A stretch of DNA of 36,914 nt from Clostridiales bacterium. Lineage in GTDB: Bacteria > Bacillota > Clostridia > Christensenellales > Aristaeellaceae. Shown here piece after piece: positions 8,944 through 16,830 of the stretch. The stretch is from contig SVHD01000025.1 in the NCBI GenBank assembly GCA_015056015.1, positions 1-36,914 of the forward strand, in the 5' to 3' direction. The notes below the pieces were generated by a model. The model saw only the letters and a program-made list of their open reading frames with translations. It had not been told where the DNA came from and did not search any database. The translations under genes and the position numbers were made by a program. How positions within the stretch are numbered: position 1 is the stretch's first letter; the number at the start of each line of letters is the position of its first letter.

Positions 8944-8973
8944 GCATAGCATTCCCAATTCCTGCGCATACTG
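8944..8973 (+). promoter_or_regulatory. Forespore sigma-G-type promoter of spoVA
   Basis: GCATA (8944-8948), an 18-bp spacer and CATACTG (8967-8973) match the Bacillus sigma-G consensus (GHATR, 17-18 bp, CATWHTA) at all but the last base. The same stretch also partly fits sigma-F. It lies directly after the GH36 terminator and 27 bp before the spoVAA start, and Bacillus spoVA is known to be sigma-G dependent. Confidence 0.7.
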
Positions 8974-9000
8974 TCTATTGCAAACGAGGTGAATGTTCCT

Positions 9001-9558
9001 TTGATCTATCTGCAATTAAAACCCCGGGTCGCCATATCCCCCGGAGAAAAATTGATGGTACGCCATGTGGCGGATTGCATGGATACCGATCATGAAAACC
9101 TGATGGATCTGCCGGTGGCTTGCCCTGATGTTGCCGGCGTCTGGCGTTTACCCGCCATGGCTGTGATCAAAGCCATCACCGCCATCACGCCGGATATTAC
9201 CCTGTTGGGACCGCCGGAATGCTATGTCCATATCGTGCCGGAAAGCAAGCGCAATCGCACGCACCTGGTTCGTGCCATTTTCGCCTTCCTGCTGCTGTTG
9301 ATTGGCAGCGCCCTTGCCATCACCTGGTTTCATGCCGACGTGAATATGCTGGATGCCCAGCAGGGCCTTTTCCGCATGATAACAGGAAAAGCGGCTGATA
9401 ATATCTGGCTGATTACCATTCCCTATGCCCTGGGCGTATTTTTCGGCGTGGCGCTCTTCTATGCCCTGCTCGGAAAAAAACGCACCACTTCTCCCCTTGA
9501 GATCAAACTGGAGGAATACCGGAAATCCGCCGAGGAAGCAACGGGGAAAATGCCATGA
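9001..9558 (+). CDS. spoVAA: Stage V sporulation protein AA (TTG start)
   Basis: This is part of the SpoVA complex that moves Ca-dipicolinic acid into the forespore and releases it on germination. It is 185 residues long. The N-terminal half is soluble (IYLQLKPRVAISPGEKLMV), as in other SpoVAA proteins. Two membrane segments follow, at about residues 90-110 and 140-160, then a charged tail. I prefer the TTG at 9001 over the GTG at 8989 because GAGGTG lies 9 nt before it, and because SpoVAA proteins begin with a similar short basic strand. The final ATGA overlaps spoVAB. Expression is probably from the sigma-G-like promoter upstream. Confidence 0.88.
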   Translation: MIYLQLKPRVAISPGEKLMVRHVADCMDTDHENLMDLPVACPDVAGVWRLPAMAVIKAITAITPDITLLGPPECYVHIVPESKRNRTHLVRAIFAFLLLLIGSALAITWFHADVNMLDAQQGLFRMITGKAADNIWLITIPYALGVFFGVALFYALLGKKRTTSPLEIKLEEYRKSAEEATGKMP

Positions 9559-9941
9559 TGGAAATAACATTTGGCATTCTCAGCGGCGCAACCCTTGGTT
9601 TGTGCGTAGCCCCGCTATGGATGATGCTGCAATTGCCCATGCGGGTGGGCGATATTTTTGATGCAGGAAATATCCGCGTGATGGCGCTGGCGTTGGTTTG
9701 CGGTGCCACGCTGGGAGCCCTGAATCTTACCGGATTTCTGCCGCAGGCATTGGGCGTTGCCGGCATGGCGATTGGCGGAATATTTGTGGGGATGCTTGCT
9801 TCTGCGCTGGTAGAGGCGGTAGAGGTGATTCCCGTATTATTTGATCGGCTGAGTATTTCGGCCGATATGCGTTTTGCCGCCCTTGCCCTGGCGATCGGCA
9901 AAGCCGGCGGGGCCGTAATTGCTGCTTTGATGGGAGTGTGA
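9555..9941 (+). CDS. spoVAB: Stage V sporulation protein AB
   Basis: This is a small integral membrane subunit of the spore SpoVA system, 128 residues long and hydrophobic throughout, with about four membrane helices. It has the family's LPMRVGDIFDAG-like loop followed by a Gly-rich helix (GMAIGGIFVGMLASALVE). Its ATG overlaps the spoVAA stop by 4 nt, which indicates translational coupling. Its exact role within the complex is not known even in Bacillus. Confidence 0.88.
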   Translation: MMEITFGILSGATLGLCVAPLWMMLQLPMRVGDIFDAGNIRVMALALVCGATLGALNLTGFLPQALGVAGMAIGGIFVGMLASALVEAVEVIPVLFDRLSISADMRFAALALAIGKAGGAVIAALMGV

Positions 9942-9943
9942 AA

Positions 9944-10081
9944 ATGATGGGAAGAAAAGAAAATCGCCCGCCTCTGATGGAATTTTTCCCGCGGCCCGGC
10001 ATGCGGGAAATCCGCACAAAATCCATTCCAGCCATTCCACTGATCCGCAATGAAAGGATGATTCCGCATGGAGAAGAATAA
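9944..10081 (+). CDS. 45-residue ORF inside the spoVA operon
   Basis: This small open frame fits between spoVAB and spoVAC. It starts 2 nt after the spoVAB stop, has GGGAG 7 nt upstream, and overlaps the first 14 nt of spoVAC. The product is basic, rich in Pro, Arg and Met (MEFFPRPGMREIRTKSIPA), with no membrane segment or known motif. The tight packing and ribosome-binding site favour real translation, possibly as a coupling peptide or small spore protein. I know of no named spoVA subunit at this place, and it could be a chance frame. Confidence 0.45.
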   Translation: MMGRKENRPPLMEFFPRPGMREIRTKSIPAIPLIRNERMIPHGEE

Positions 10082-10535
10082 ACAAAGCGCCAAGGCTGCC
10101 GCTTGGGAAAATTATGCTGCCCTGGTGAAAAGAATTACGCCAAAATCCAAAATGGCCCAGGGCTGCCTGCGCGCTTTCTGGGTGGGCGGCAGCATATGCA
10201 CCCTCGGGCAGGCGCTTGCCGATATCGGCGTTTCCTTTTTGAATCTCACGGCTTCTTCCGCTTCCGCATTTTCCTCTATCACCCTGATTTTTCTCACCGC
10301 CCTGCTCACCGGCCTCGGGGTTTTTGACCGGATTGCACGATATGCAGGAGCAGGAACAGTGGTGCCCATTACCGGCTTTGCCAATGCCATGGTATCCCCG
10401 GCGATGGAATTTAAACCCGAGGGATGGGTATTGGGTACCGGCGCGCGGCTTTTTACCATCGCAGGCCCCGTACTGGTTTATGGGATATCCGCCTCTGTCG
10501 TCGTCGGCATTCTTTATTATTTCATTCGTTGGTAA
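10068..10535 (+). CDS. spoVAC: Stage V sporulation protein AC
   Basis: This is a membrane protein of the SpoVA channel; Bacillus SpoVAC behaves as a mechanosensitive channel for dipicolinic acid release. It has 155 residues: a basic cytoplasmic N-terminus with the conserved ITPKSK segment, then about four membrane helices. The signature LGVFDRIARYAGAGTVVPITGFANAMVSPAMEF is split here as LGVFDRIARYAGAG and TVVPITGFANAM. A GAAAGG site lies upstream of the ATG. It is followed 14 nt later by spoVAD. Confidence 0.95.
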   Translation: MEKNKQSAKAAAWENYAALVKRITPKSKMAQGCLRAFWVGGSICTLGQALADIGVSFLNLTASSASAFSSITLIFLTALLTGLGVFDRIARYAGAGTVVPITGFANAMVSPAMEFKPEGWVLGTGARLFTIAGPVLVYGISASVVVGILYYFIRW

Positions 10536-10549
10536 GGAGGGATCATCCC

Positions 10550-11569
10550 ATGGCCCAGCATCGAATCGGCAAGCAGACCATTGTTTTTCCAGGGAAACCC
10601 GGTATTCTTTCCTCCGCTGCGGTGGTCGGCCCCAAGGAAGGCCGCGGCCCCCTTGCAGATGGCTTTGATCTGGTGGTGAATGACGCCCTGTTCAACCAGG
10701 AAAGCTATGAACAGGCAGAGCATGCCATTTTTCGTGAAGCATGCGAAAAATGCCTGAAAAAAGGGAATTTTTCCAATACGGATGTACAGGCCATGCTGGG
10801 CGGTGATCTGCTCAATCAGATTATGGCTGCCTCTCTTTCCGCACGCGAATTATCCATTCCGTTTCTCGGGCTTTACGGGGCCTGCTCCACCATAGCAGAA
10901 TCCCTGATTCTTGGCGCCATTCTGGTGGATGGCGGCTATGCTGCGCCGGTTCTTTGTGCCGCCGGCAGCCATTTTTGCACGGCAGAACGGCAATATCGCT
11001 ATCCACTGGAATACGGTAATCAGCGCACGCCCGCCGCGCAATGGACCGTTACCGGTACCGGCGCCTGTCTGCTGGGCGCATCATCAAATCCGTGGGCGCG
11101 CATAACGCACGCCACGGCTGGGCGGGTAGTGGATATGGGCATTAAGGACGCCAATAACATGGGCGCTGCCATGGCCCCGGCAGCGGCCGATACGCTGATT
11201 GCTCATTTCAGGGATACAGGGCGCACACCACAGGATTATGATCAGATCATTTCCGGAGATTTGGGCCGGATTGGCAGCGAAATCCTGACGGAACTGATGA
11301 AAAAGAATGATTATCTGCTTACTCAGGATAACTATATGGATTGCGGGCTGAAAATATTTGATCCACGCGATGACGTGCATGCCGGAGGAAGCGGCTGCGG
11401 CTGCTCCGCTACCACGCTGAGCGCCTATATTCTGCCGAAAATTCGAAAACGCGAATGGAAACGTGTGCTCTTTATGGCTACCGGTGCCTTGCTTAGCACC
11501 ACCACCAGCCAGCAAGGCGAAACCATTCCCGGCGTAGCCCATGCGCTGGTGCTGGAAGGAGAGATGTAA
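10550..11569 (+). CDS. spoVAD: Stage V sporulation protein AD
   Basis: This is the soluble, thiolase-fold SpoVA subunit that binds dipicolinic acid at the inner spore membrane. It has 339 residues. Visible blocks are VFPGKPGILSSAAVVGPKEGRGPL at the N-terminus (shown as VFPGKPGI and VGPKEGRGPL), the thiolase-like GAC112STIAES segment, WTVTGTGACLLG, and the C-terminal GGSGCGCSATTLS. The ATG at 10550 has AAGGAGG 9 nt upstream; the frame is open further upstream but overlaps spoVAC. It runs directly into spoVAE. Confidence 0.96.
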   Translation: MAQHRIGKQTIVFPGKPGILSSAAVVGPKEGRGPLADGFDLVVNDALFNQESYEQAEHAIFREACEKCLKKGNFSNTDVQAMLGGDLLNQIMAASLSARELSIPFLGLYGACSTIAESLILGAILVDGGYAAPVLCAAGSHFCTAERQYRYPLEYGNQRTPAAQWTVTGTGACLLGASSNPWARITHATAGRVVDMGIKDANNMGAAMAPAAADTLIAHFRDTGRTPQDYDQIISGDLGRIGSEILTELMKKNDYLLTQDNYMDCGLKIFDPRDDVHAGGSGCGCSATTLSAYILPKIRKREWKRVLFMATGALLSTTTSQQGETIPGVAHALVLEGEM

Positions 11570-11932
11570 GTGCTGATGTATCTGAAAGCATTCCTGGTCG
11601 GCGGGCTTTTTTGTCTGATTGGCGAAGCGCTGATTCTGAAAACCAAACTGACGCCCGCCCGGATTCTGGTTGTTTATATTACCACCGGGGTAATTTTAAG
11701 CGCAGCTGGGCTGTATGCCCCCATCGTCCGCTTTGCCGGCGCCGGCGCTACCACTCCCCTGACGGGTTTCGGGCATTTGCTGGCTCAGGGCGCCATTTCC
11801 GCCGTTCAGGATACAGGAATTCTTGGCGCTTTTACCGGCGGTATGACGTCTGCTGCCGGGGGCATTACTGCCGCTGTTTTCTTCGGTTTTATTGTCGCCA
11901 TCTGTTTTAAACCAAAACCCAAGGATTATTGA
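11570..11932 (+). CDS. spoVAE: Stage V sporulation protein AE (AEB type, GTG start)
   Basis: This is the membrane partner of SpoVAC in the dipicolinate channel. It is 120 residues long with about four helices. The family segment LYAPIVRFAGAGATTPLTGFGH parallels the SpoVAC signature (FAGAGATTPLTGFGH). The GTG immediately follows the spoVAD stop and has GGAAGGAG 6-7 nt upstream; an ATG two codons later is the alternative. The operon ends here with a terminator, so spoVAEA and spoVAF, present in Bacillus, are absent from this locus. Confidence 0.92.
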   Translation: MLMYLKAFLVGGLFCLIGEALILKTKLTPARILVVYITTGVILSAAGLYAPIVRFAGAGATTPLTGFGHLLAQGAISAVQDTGILGAFTGGMTSAAGGITAAVFFGFIVAICFKPKPKDY

Positions 11933-11947
11933 CCGTGCTCATTTTTG

Positions 11948-11976
11948 ATCCTGTGCCCTTCGCACAGGATTTTTTA
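11948..11976 (+). terminator. Terminator of the spoVA operon
   Basis: A 9-bp perfect stem (11948-11956 with 11962-11970) with a 5-nt loop is followed by a T run. Confidence 0.88.
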
Positions 11977-11978
11977 TA

Positions 11979-12007
11979 TTGCCATTCCCCGATAAATCAC
12001 TTATAAT
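11979..12007 (+). promoter_or_regulatory. Sigma-A promoter of the DMT transporter
   Basis: TTGCCA (11979-11984), a 17-bp spacer and a perfect TATAAT (12002-12007) follow immediately after the spoVA terminator. Confidence 0.8.
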
Positions 12008-12062
12008 ATAATTCAGTTCATAGAATCAGGCTGTAATCGCCTGCGGAAAAGAGGAATTCTTC

Positions 12063-13019
12063 ATGATCAAGGAACGTTTTCAAGCAATCATGAAAAGCAA
12101 GCTTGGGTGCACATTGCTGGCGCTGCTGGCTATGTTTCTGTGGGGTTCGCTGTTTCCCATTGTAAAAATCGGCTATGACGCCTTTGGCGTTGACGCCAAT
12201 GATGTCCCCAGTATTTTTATCTTTGCCAGTCTGCGCCTGATCATTTGCGGTATCGCCCTGCTGGCGATGGATGCCGTCAAGGAAAAGCGGGTAACGATTC
12301 CCAAAGGCAAGGCACTCAAGCCCGTCCTCGCGGTTGCATTTTTTTCCTATATCCTTCATTTTGCGCTTCTGTATACCTCCATGTCCCAGTTGGACAGCTC
12401 CAAAACCGCAATTCTCAAGCAAACCGGCGCGCTGTTTGTGATCTGCTTTGCCTTCCTTTTCCGGAAGGAGGATAAATTCACCATCAATAAGCTGCTGGGC
12501 GGTATTCTGGGCTTTTCCAGTATTCTGGTAGTAAATTTAAACGGCCTGCACTTTTCCATGGGTATTTACGAAATTCTGGTCATTCTTTCTTCCTTCAGCA
12601 CCTCTGCCGGCATTGTCTGCTCCAAGAATGCCTATGATCATTATCCCCCGCTGTTTGTTACCGGCTGGTCCCATCTGATCGGCGGCATTGTTTTGCTTCT
12701 TTCCGGGATTATTATGGGCGGCTCTGTTTCTGCCAGCGGTTCCTCTGCCTATCTCCTGCTCTTCTATATCTGTGCTTCCTCCACCATTGCCTATGCGCTT
12801 TGGAATGCATTGCTCAAGCAGCATGATCTTTCCCGGCTCAATGTGATCCGTTTTGCCGAGGCGCTCTTTGGCTATATCTGCGCCTGGATTCTTCTGGGCG
12901 AAGATATTTTCAGTTTCGCCTATCTCTTCTCTTTCCTGCTGCTGCTCCTGAGCATCCTGATCATCAATCATGTAATCCACCTGCCCGGAAAAATCCGGAA
13001 GGATACCCTGGCGCAGTAA
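12063..13019 (+). CDS. DMT-superfamily (EamA-type) transporter
   Basis: This is an integral membrane protein of 318 residues with about ten hydrophobic segments and the EamA double-repeat pattern. The first repeat begins at TLLALLAMFLWGSLFPIVK; the second half carries AYALWNALLKQHDLSRLNVIRFAEALFG, the usual helix-9 region, where family members end with a glu-containing LLGEDIF segment. Members export or import metabolites such as amino acids or nucleotide sugars; the substrate cannot be assigned. An AGAGG site precedes the ATG. The P-loop protein follows 30 bp later on the same strand and probably shares the transcript. Confidence 0.85.
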   Translation: MIKERFQAIMKSKLGCTLLALLAMFLWGSLFPIVKIGYDAFGVDANDVPSIFIFASLRLIICGIALLAMDAVKEKRVTIPKGKALKPVLAVAFFSYILHFALLYTSMSQLDSSKTAILKQTGALFVICFAFLFRKEDKFTINKLLGGILGFSSILVVNLNGLHFSMGIYEILVILSSFSTSAGIVCSKNAYDHYPPLFVTGWSHLIGGIVLLLSGIIMGGSVSASGSSAYLLLFYICASSTIAYALWNALLKQHDLSRLNVIRFAEALFGYICAWILLGEDIFSFAYLFSFLLLLLSILIINHVIHLPGKIRKDTLAQ

Positions 13020-13049
13020 TCCATTTTCTGCAATTTGCGAGTGCAAACC

Positions 13050-13694
13050 ATGAGATATGAGCATGTATATTTTGTAAATGGCACGGCCTACGCAGGCAAA
13101 TCCACGCTGGTAAAAGGTTTGGCCAGGAAATACAACGGCATTGCCTGCGAAGAAAACTATCATAATGCCCTGTTGGACGAACTGGATCCAGCCGAATTTC
13201 CCGGTCTGACCTACACAAGGGATTTGCAGGACTGGCATGATTTCGTCCGAAGAACACCGGATGAATACGAAGCCTGGATCAGGCGCACTTCCAAAGAATG
13301 CGAAATTTTGGAGCTTCGTATTCTGGATCAATTGCGTTATGAAAACAAGCCCATTTTTGTGGACACCAATATTTCCGTCGAAACGCTTCGGGAAATATCG
13401 GATGAAAAACATGTGCTCATAATGCTTGCCGATCCTGATATTTCCGTGAATCTTTTCTTCAATCGGCCAGACAGGGAAAAGCAATTCCTGTACCGACTGA
13501 TGATGGAAGAAAAGAATCCGGATCAGGCGCTGGAAAATTTCCGGAATTGCCTCCGGAGAATCAATTCACCCGAAAACTACGCCGCTTTTCTTCACGCAGG
13601 CTTTCCCGTGTTGCTTCGGGATGAAAACAGAAGCATCGAAGAAACCATGATCCTTGCCGAAAGCATCTTCGGCCTTGATTCTCAGAATGACTGA
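13050..13694 (+). CDS. P-loop NTPase, small kinase-like protein
   Basis: This 214-residue protein has a Walker A motif GTAYAGKST at residues 11-19 directly after the first beta strand, as in adenylate-, shikimate- and chloramphenicol-kinase-type folds. It then has FVDTNIS (a Walker-B-like strand end) and VLIMLADPDISV, with an Arg-containing region LFFNRPDREKQ resembling a LID. It probably phosphorylates a small molecule, but the acceptor is unknown. The ATG at 13050 is preferred; in-frame TTG 13035 and GTG 13041 are possible because no clear ribosome-binding site decides. It ends just before a terminator shared with the convergent AraC gene. Confidence 0.65.
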   Translation: MRYEHVYFVNGTAYAGKSTLVKGLARKYNGIACEENYHNALLDELDPAEFPGLTYTRDLQDWHDFVRRTPDEYEAWIRRTSKECEILELRILDQLRYENKPIFVDTNISVETLREISDEKHVLIMLADPDISVNLFFNRPDREKQFLYRLMMEEKNPDQALENFRNCLRRINSPENYAAFLHAGFPVLLRDENRSIEETMILAESIFGLDSQND

Positions 13695-13698
13695 ACAT

Positions 13699-13734
13699 AA
13701 AAACCGGAGCGCCGTTTTGCGCCCCGGTTTTTAT
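13699..13734. terminator. Bidirectional terminator
   Basis: A stem with AAAAACCGG / CCGGTTTTT arms and an inner GCGC pairing has T runs on both strands. It lies between the convergent kinase-like and AraC genes. Confidence 0.8.
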
Positions 13735-13746
13735 TTGCCAAATTCC

Positions 13747-14565
13747 TTACTCCCGTGTATTTTCCTTGATATACTGGGTCGGCGTCATATCATAGCAATT
13801 CTTGAACGCCCGATAGAAGGTACGCAGGCATTCAAAACCTACATTCATGGCAATATCCAGCATCGTCATTTCGCTTTCCAGCAGCAGATGGGCCGCCTGG
13901 CGGCAGCGGAGCACCGCAAGATACTCAATCATGGAACAGCCCAGATGATCGTGGAAAAGCCGGGAAAAGCGGCTCTTGCTATAGCCAAAATGCTTGGCCA
14001 GGCTTTCCATATGCAGGGGGGACTGATAGTTTTCCTGCAGATAAATCAGCACATCCCGCATCAGGCCGCATTGCTGATTGCTAGGCTGATCCTTCAGCCC
14101 CACCCTGGAAATCAGCAGCCCCAGAATGGCATAGGAAAATCCTTTGCGGGTCTCATTTTCATAATTTTTCCAATTGATCGGGATCATGGATAATAGGGTC
14201 TGTAATTCATAATCCTCCCGCGCGTCATAGATCACCTGGGAAAAAGCGCGCTTATTCAGGGTTTTCTGCAAGGAAGGGACACTGGTAAGGGGAATAATCA
14301 TAATCACGACCCGATTATGCTTTCCCTCCTCCGTGCGATAGGTATGCACGGAATAGCTGGACGCCAGCAGCAATTCACCCTTTTTTACCTGATAGCTCTG
14401 TCCATCCAGATTTGCCGTAATTTCCCCGTCTTCTACATAAAGCAATTCAATACTGGAATGGAAATGCGCCATGCAATGATTATTATCTCCCCGCCAGCAA
14501 TGGGCGGATTGCATGCCGTCCCTGCGGTGTTCATAAAAATCGCCCTGAGAAAGGGTTTTGCGCAT
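13747..14565 (-). CDS. AraC-family transcriptional regulator
   Basis: This 272-residue regulator has an N-terminal cupin sensor (around residues 25-100, with HFHSSIELLYVEDGEI and a VKKGELLLASSYSVHTYR turn). Two C-terminal helix-turn-helix motifs follow: MESLAKHFGYSKSRFSRLFHDHLG and MLDIAMNVGFECLRTFYRAFK (parts quoted separately in the family pattern). It likely senses a sugar or glycan product. I choose the ATG at 14565 because GGAGGG lies 7 nt upstream; the frame continues 12 codons further without a start signal. No sugar operon is adjacent: the divergent gene encodes the secreted NAGPA-type protein, a possible target. Confidence 0.88.
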   Translation of the reverse strand: MRKTLSQGDFYEHRRDGMQSAHCWRGDNNHCMAHFHSSIELLYVEDGEITANLDGQSYQVKKGELLLASSYSVHTYRTEEGKHNRVVIMIIPLTSVPSLQKTLNKRAFSQVIYDAREDYELQTLLSMIPINWKNYENETRKGFSYAILGLLISRVGLKDQPSNQQCGLMRDVLIYLQENYQSPLHMESLAKHFGYSKSRFSRLFHDHLGCSMIEYLAVLRCRQAAHLLLESEMTMLDIAMNVGFECLRTFYRAFKNCYDMTPTQYIKENTRE

Positions 14566-14606
14566 TCTTTTCCCTCCATTCAGCATTTTGTGCCATAACA
14601 ATGGTT

Positions 14607-14635
14607 ATTATATCATATTCTTCCGCGATTGAAAA
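14607..14635 (-). promoter_or_regulatory. Promoter of the AraC gene
   Basis: TTTTCA (14630-14635), 17 bp and TATAAT (14607-14612) lie on the reverse strand. A CCAT-aaca-ATGG inverted repeat (14592-14603) falls at the predicted transcription start and could be an operator. Confidence 0.65.
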
Positions 14636-14688
14636 CCAAAAACATTTTCGATATCTGCCATCTTTCATGTAAATTCCCATCCGTGCTC

Positions 14689-14717
14689 TTGTGATATTGG
14701 CCAGAATATGGTATACT
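14689..14717 (+). promoter_or_regulatory. Extended -10 promoter of the secreted NAGPA-type gene
   Basis: TTGTGA (14689-14694), a 17-bp spacer and TATACT (14712-14717) with a preceding TG dinucleotide (TGG) lie 32 bp upstream of the start. Confidence 0.75.
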
Positions 14718-14749
14718 AAACTGAAATTTTATGTGGGTGAGGTATGCTT

Positions 14750-16768
14750 ATGCGCAGAAATTCACTGTTCCTGCTCCTGGTTGCATTTGTGCTGATCATC
14801 ACTTCCGTGCTCCCCGCTTTTGCCGCGGACGCCACGGAAATTAAAGGCTACAGCAAAAAGACCAAATATCAGTATGTCACATTCGGCTCTTTCCCTGCCG
14901 ACGCCAATGCCACGGTGGAGCCTTTGCTCTGGCGCGTGCTGGAAGTCAAGGGAAACGAAGCCTTCCTGCTGACCGAATACATCGTGGACGTGCATTATGT
15001 GCATCTGGACACGGAAGAATACTATCATCTTGACTGGGAAGACAGCGATCTTTTCGCCTATCTCCAGAATGATTTTATGCCCCGTGCCTTCACGGAAGCC
15101 GAGCAGGCCGCGCTTTTGCAGCGCACTGAGGACGGCGGCCTGGTAACGCTGCCCCTGATCAACGATATGCGCAATGCCAATTACGGCTTTGCCGATAATA
15201 ATTCCCGTCTCTGCAAGGGCACCGCATACGCCCAGGAAATCGGCCTTTATAAGTATACCAGCAAGCATAGCCCCTGGCTTTCCCGGGAAAAATCCCAGGA
15301 TTATCCCATGCAGCAGCGCCGCGTAATGAGCGAAGGCAAGCTGGGCCGTGTTCCCTGCGGCAATGTAGATCTGGGCATCCGTCCCTGCGTCTATGTGGAT
15401 CTGAGCATGCTGACCATCGCCTCCGGTAACGGCACCAAGGATTCCCCTTATGTGCTCCAGGCCGGCCCCGTGCCCACGGAAGCACCTACCGCCGTGCCCA
15501 CTGAGGCGCCCACCGCCGCCCCCACGGCCGTTCCTACTGAAATTCCCGCTGCGGCGACTGAGGCCCCTGCTCAGGCGCCCGTCGCCCAGGAACAGCCCAC
15601 CGCCGTTCCTGCCGCCGTCACCCAGGCACCCATTACCCAGCAGCAGGGCACCGTTGGCAGCATTACCATTCCCATTATCGTAACCAACCAGGCCACTCCC
15701 GTTGTTTCCGTTGCTACCCAGGTTCCTGCCGTGCAGCCCACCCAGGCCCCTGTTGCCACGGAAGCGCCCGTTGTCGCCCAGGCCACCGAAATTCCTGCGC
15801 CACAGCCCGAAGCGGAGCAGCAGCCTGCCCAGGCCCCTGCCGGCGGCGCCTTTACCGCTGCCGCCAATCCGGAAACCATCCATGAACTCTTCCCTGAATT
15901 AACCGCCGAAGGCTTCCTGCCCGATGGTCAGGAGGAATTCGTTTACAAGGACGAAAAGACCGGGCTTTGGCTCTATGCCTCCCAGACCCTGCGCATCGAA
16001 ATCAATCGCCGCACCGGCACCAACAGCAAGAAGGAGCCGCTGCGCTGGTATGAAGCCGAAGTTTTCACCCGGGATCCAAGCGAGCTTTTCCATCTCTTCC
16101 CCTATGACGAAGCAAAATACAAGAATCGTTTTGCGCTGGAGCTTGCGGATAAAATTGCCCGGAAGCATCAGCTGGTATTCGCCATCAATTCCGACTATTT
16201 CATCTATCGCGTAGGCCGTCAGGCGGAAGTGAATTATACCTACCCCATCGGCCCCATCATCCGGAACGGTGAAATTTTCTATGATGTGCCTAAAAAGGCC
16301 AATTCCACCGTTTATCCGCCCCTTGACGTTATGGCCCTGTATCCCGACGGCAGCGTGCAGGTCTTCCTGAATGCGGAAAAGACCGCCGAAGAAATCCTGG
16401 CCTCCGGCGCTACGGATACCCTGGCCTTTGGCCCCATCCTGGTGGAAAACGGCGAAGTTGCCCCCCGCTCCAAAGAATTTGGCAATACCCCCAATCCCCG
16501 CACCGGCTTTGGCATGGTGGAACCCGGCTATTATATCTGCCTGATGGTGGAATCCCGCATCAGCGAAAGTAAGGGCGAATCCTGCGTCTGGATGGGCGAA
16601 AAGATGGCTGAACTTGGCTGTTCCGTGGCCATTAACCTGGACGGCGGCGCCACCTCTACCATGATTTTCATGGGCGAACAGATCAACAAGAGCGGCAATT
16701 ACGGCGATATTACCAACCGCAAGCAGAATGAATTGCTGGGCATCGGCCATTCTGACGCCGTGAAATAA
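14750..16768 (+). CDS. Secreted DUF6273 / phosphodiester glycosidase (NAGPA) fusion
   Basis: This 672-residue exported protein has three parts. A signal peptide (residues 1-26, ending PAFA-ADA) is followed by a DUF6273-like domain (about 30-235; YQYVTFGSFP, LLWRVLEV, NEAFLLTEYIVD). A roughly 130-residue Thr/Glu/Ala/Pro linker follows. The C-terminal phosphodiester glycosidase (NAGPA, DUF2233) domain carries INSDYF, GNTPNPRTGFGM and the hallmark INLDGGATSTM near the end. Family members cleave or process phosphodiester-linked sugars in glycans or the cell envelope. The ATG at 14750 is preferred because GGGTGAGG lies 7 nt upstream. I see no LPXTG or membrane anchor, so it is released or held by the DUF6273 domain. 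The combination of the two domains is unusual. Confidence 0.88.
   Translation: MRRNSLFLLLVAFVLIITSVLPAFAADATEIKGYSKKTKYQYVTFGSFPADANATVEPLLWRVLEVKGNEAFLLTEYIVDVHYVHLDTEEYYHLDWEDSDLFAYLQNDFMPRAFTEAEQAALLQRTEDGGLVTLPLINDMRNANYGFADNNSRLCKGTAYAQEIGLYKYTSKHSPWLSREKSQDYPMQQRRVMSEGKLGRVPCGNVDLGIRPCVYVDLSMLTIASGNGTKDSPYVLQAGPVPTEAPTAVPTEAPTAAPTAVPTEIPAAATEAPAQAPVAQEQPTAVPAAVTQAPITQQQGTVGSITIPIIVTNQATPVVSVATQVPAVQPTQAPVATEAPVVAQATEIPAPQPEAEQQPAQAPAGGAFTAAANPETIHELFPELTAEGFLPDGQEEFVYKDEKTGLWLYASQTLRIEINRRTGTNSKKEPLRWYEAEVFTRDPSELFHLFPYDEAKYKNRFALELADKIARKHQLVFAINSDYFIYRVGRQAEVNYTYPIGPIIRNGEIFYDVPKKANSTVYPPLDVMALYPDGSVQVFLNAEKTAEEILASGATDTLAFGPILVENGEVAPRSKEFGNTPNPRTGFGMVEPGYYICLMVESRISESKGESCVWMGEKMAELGCSVAINLDGGATSTMIFMGEQINKSGNYGDITNRKQNELLGIGHSDAVK
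15470..15860 (+). repeat. Degenerate Thr-Glu-Ala-Pro coding repeat
   Basis: This low-complexity stretch inside the NAGPA gene encodes repeated PTEAPTA, PTAVPTE and QAPV units. It is probably a flexible, possibly glycosylated cell-wall-spanning linker. It is coding repeat, not an intergenic array. Confidence 0.75.
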
Positions 16769-16783
16769 TTGATCACATAAATC

Positions 16784-16821
16784 AAACCCCGGTTTTCCTG
16801 GATCGGAAAGCCGGGGTTTTC
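16784..16821 (+). terminator. Terminator of the NAGPA gene
   Basis: A long GC-rich stem (AAACCCCGG with CCGGGGTTT, extended by TTTTCC / GGAAAG) with a short loop ends in a T run. Confidence 0.85.
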
Positions 16822-16830
16822 ATTTGGCAT

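Noticed and set aside
15470-15860. Possible CRISPR or tandem DNA repeat
   Set aside because: Units are degenerate, in frame, and encode a Thr-Glu-Ala-Pro linker; there are no constant repeats with unique spacers.
14762-15883. Gly-rich 373-codon frame opposite the NAGPA gene
   Set aside because: The Gly runs are the reverse complement of the Pro/Ala-rich linker.
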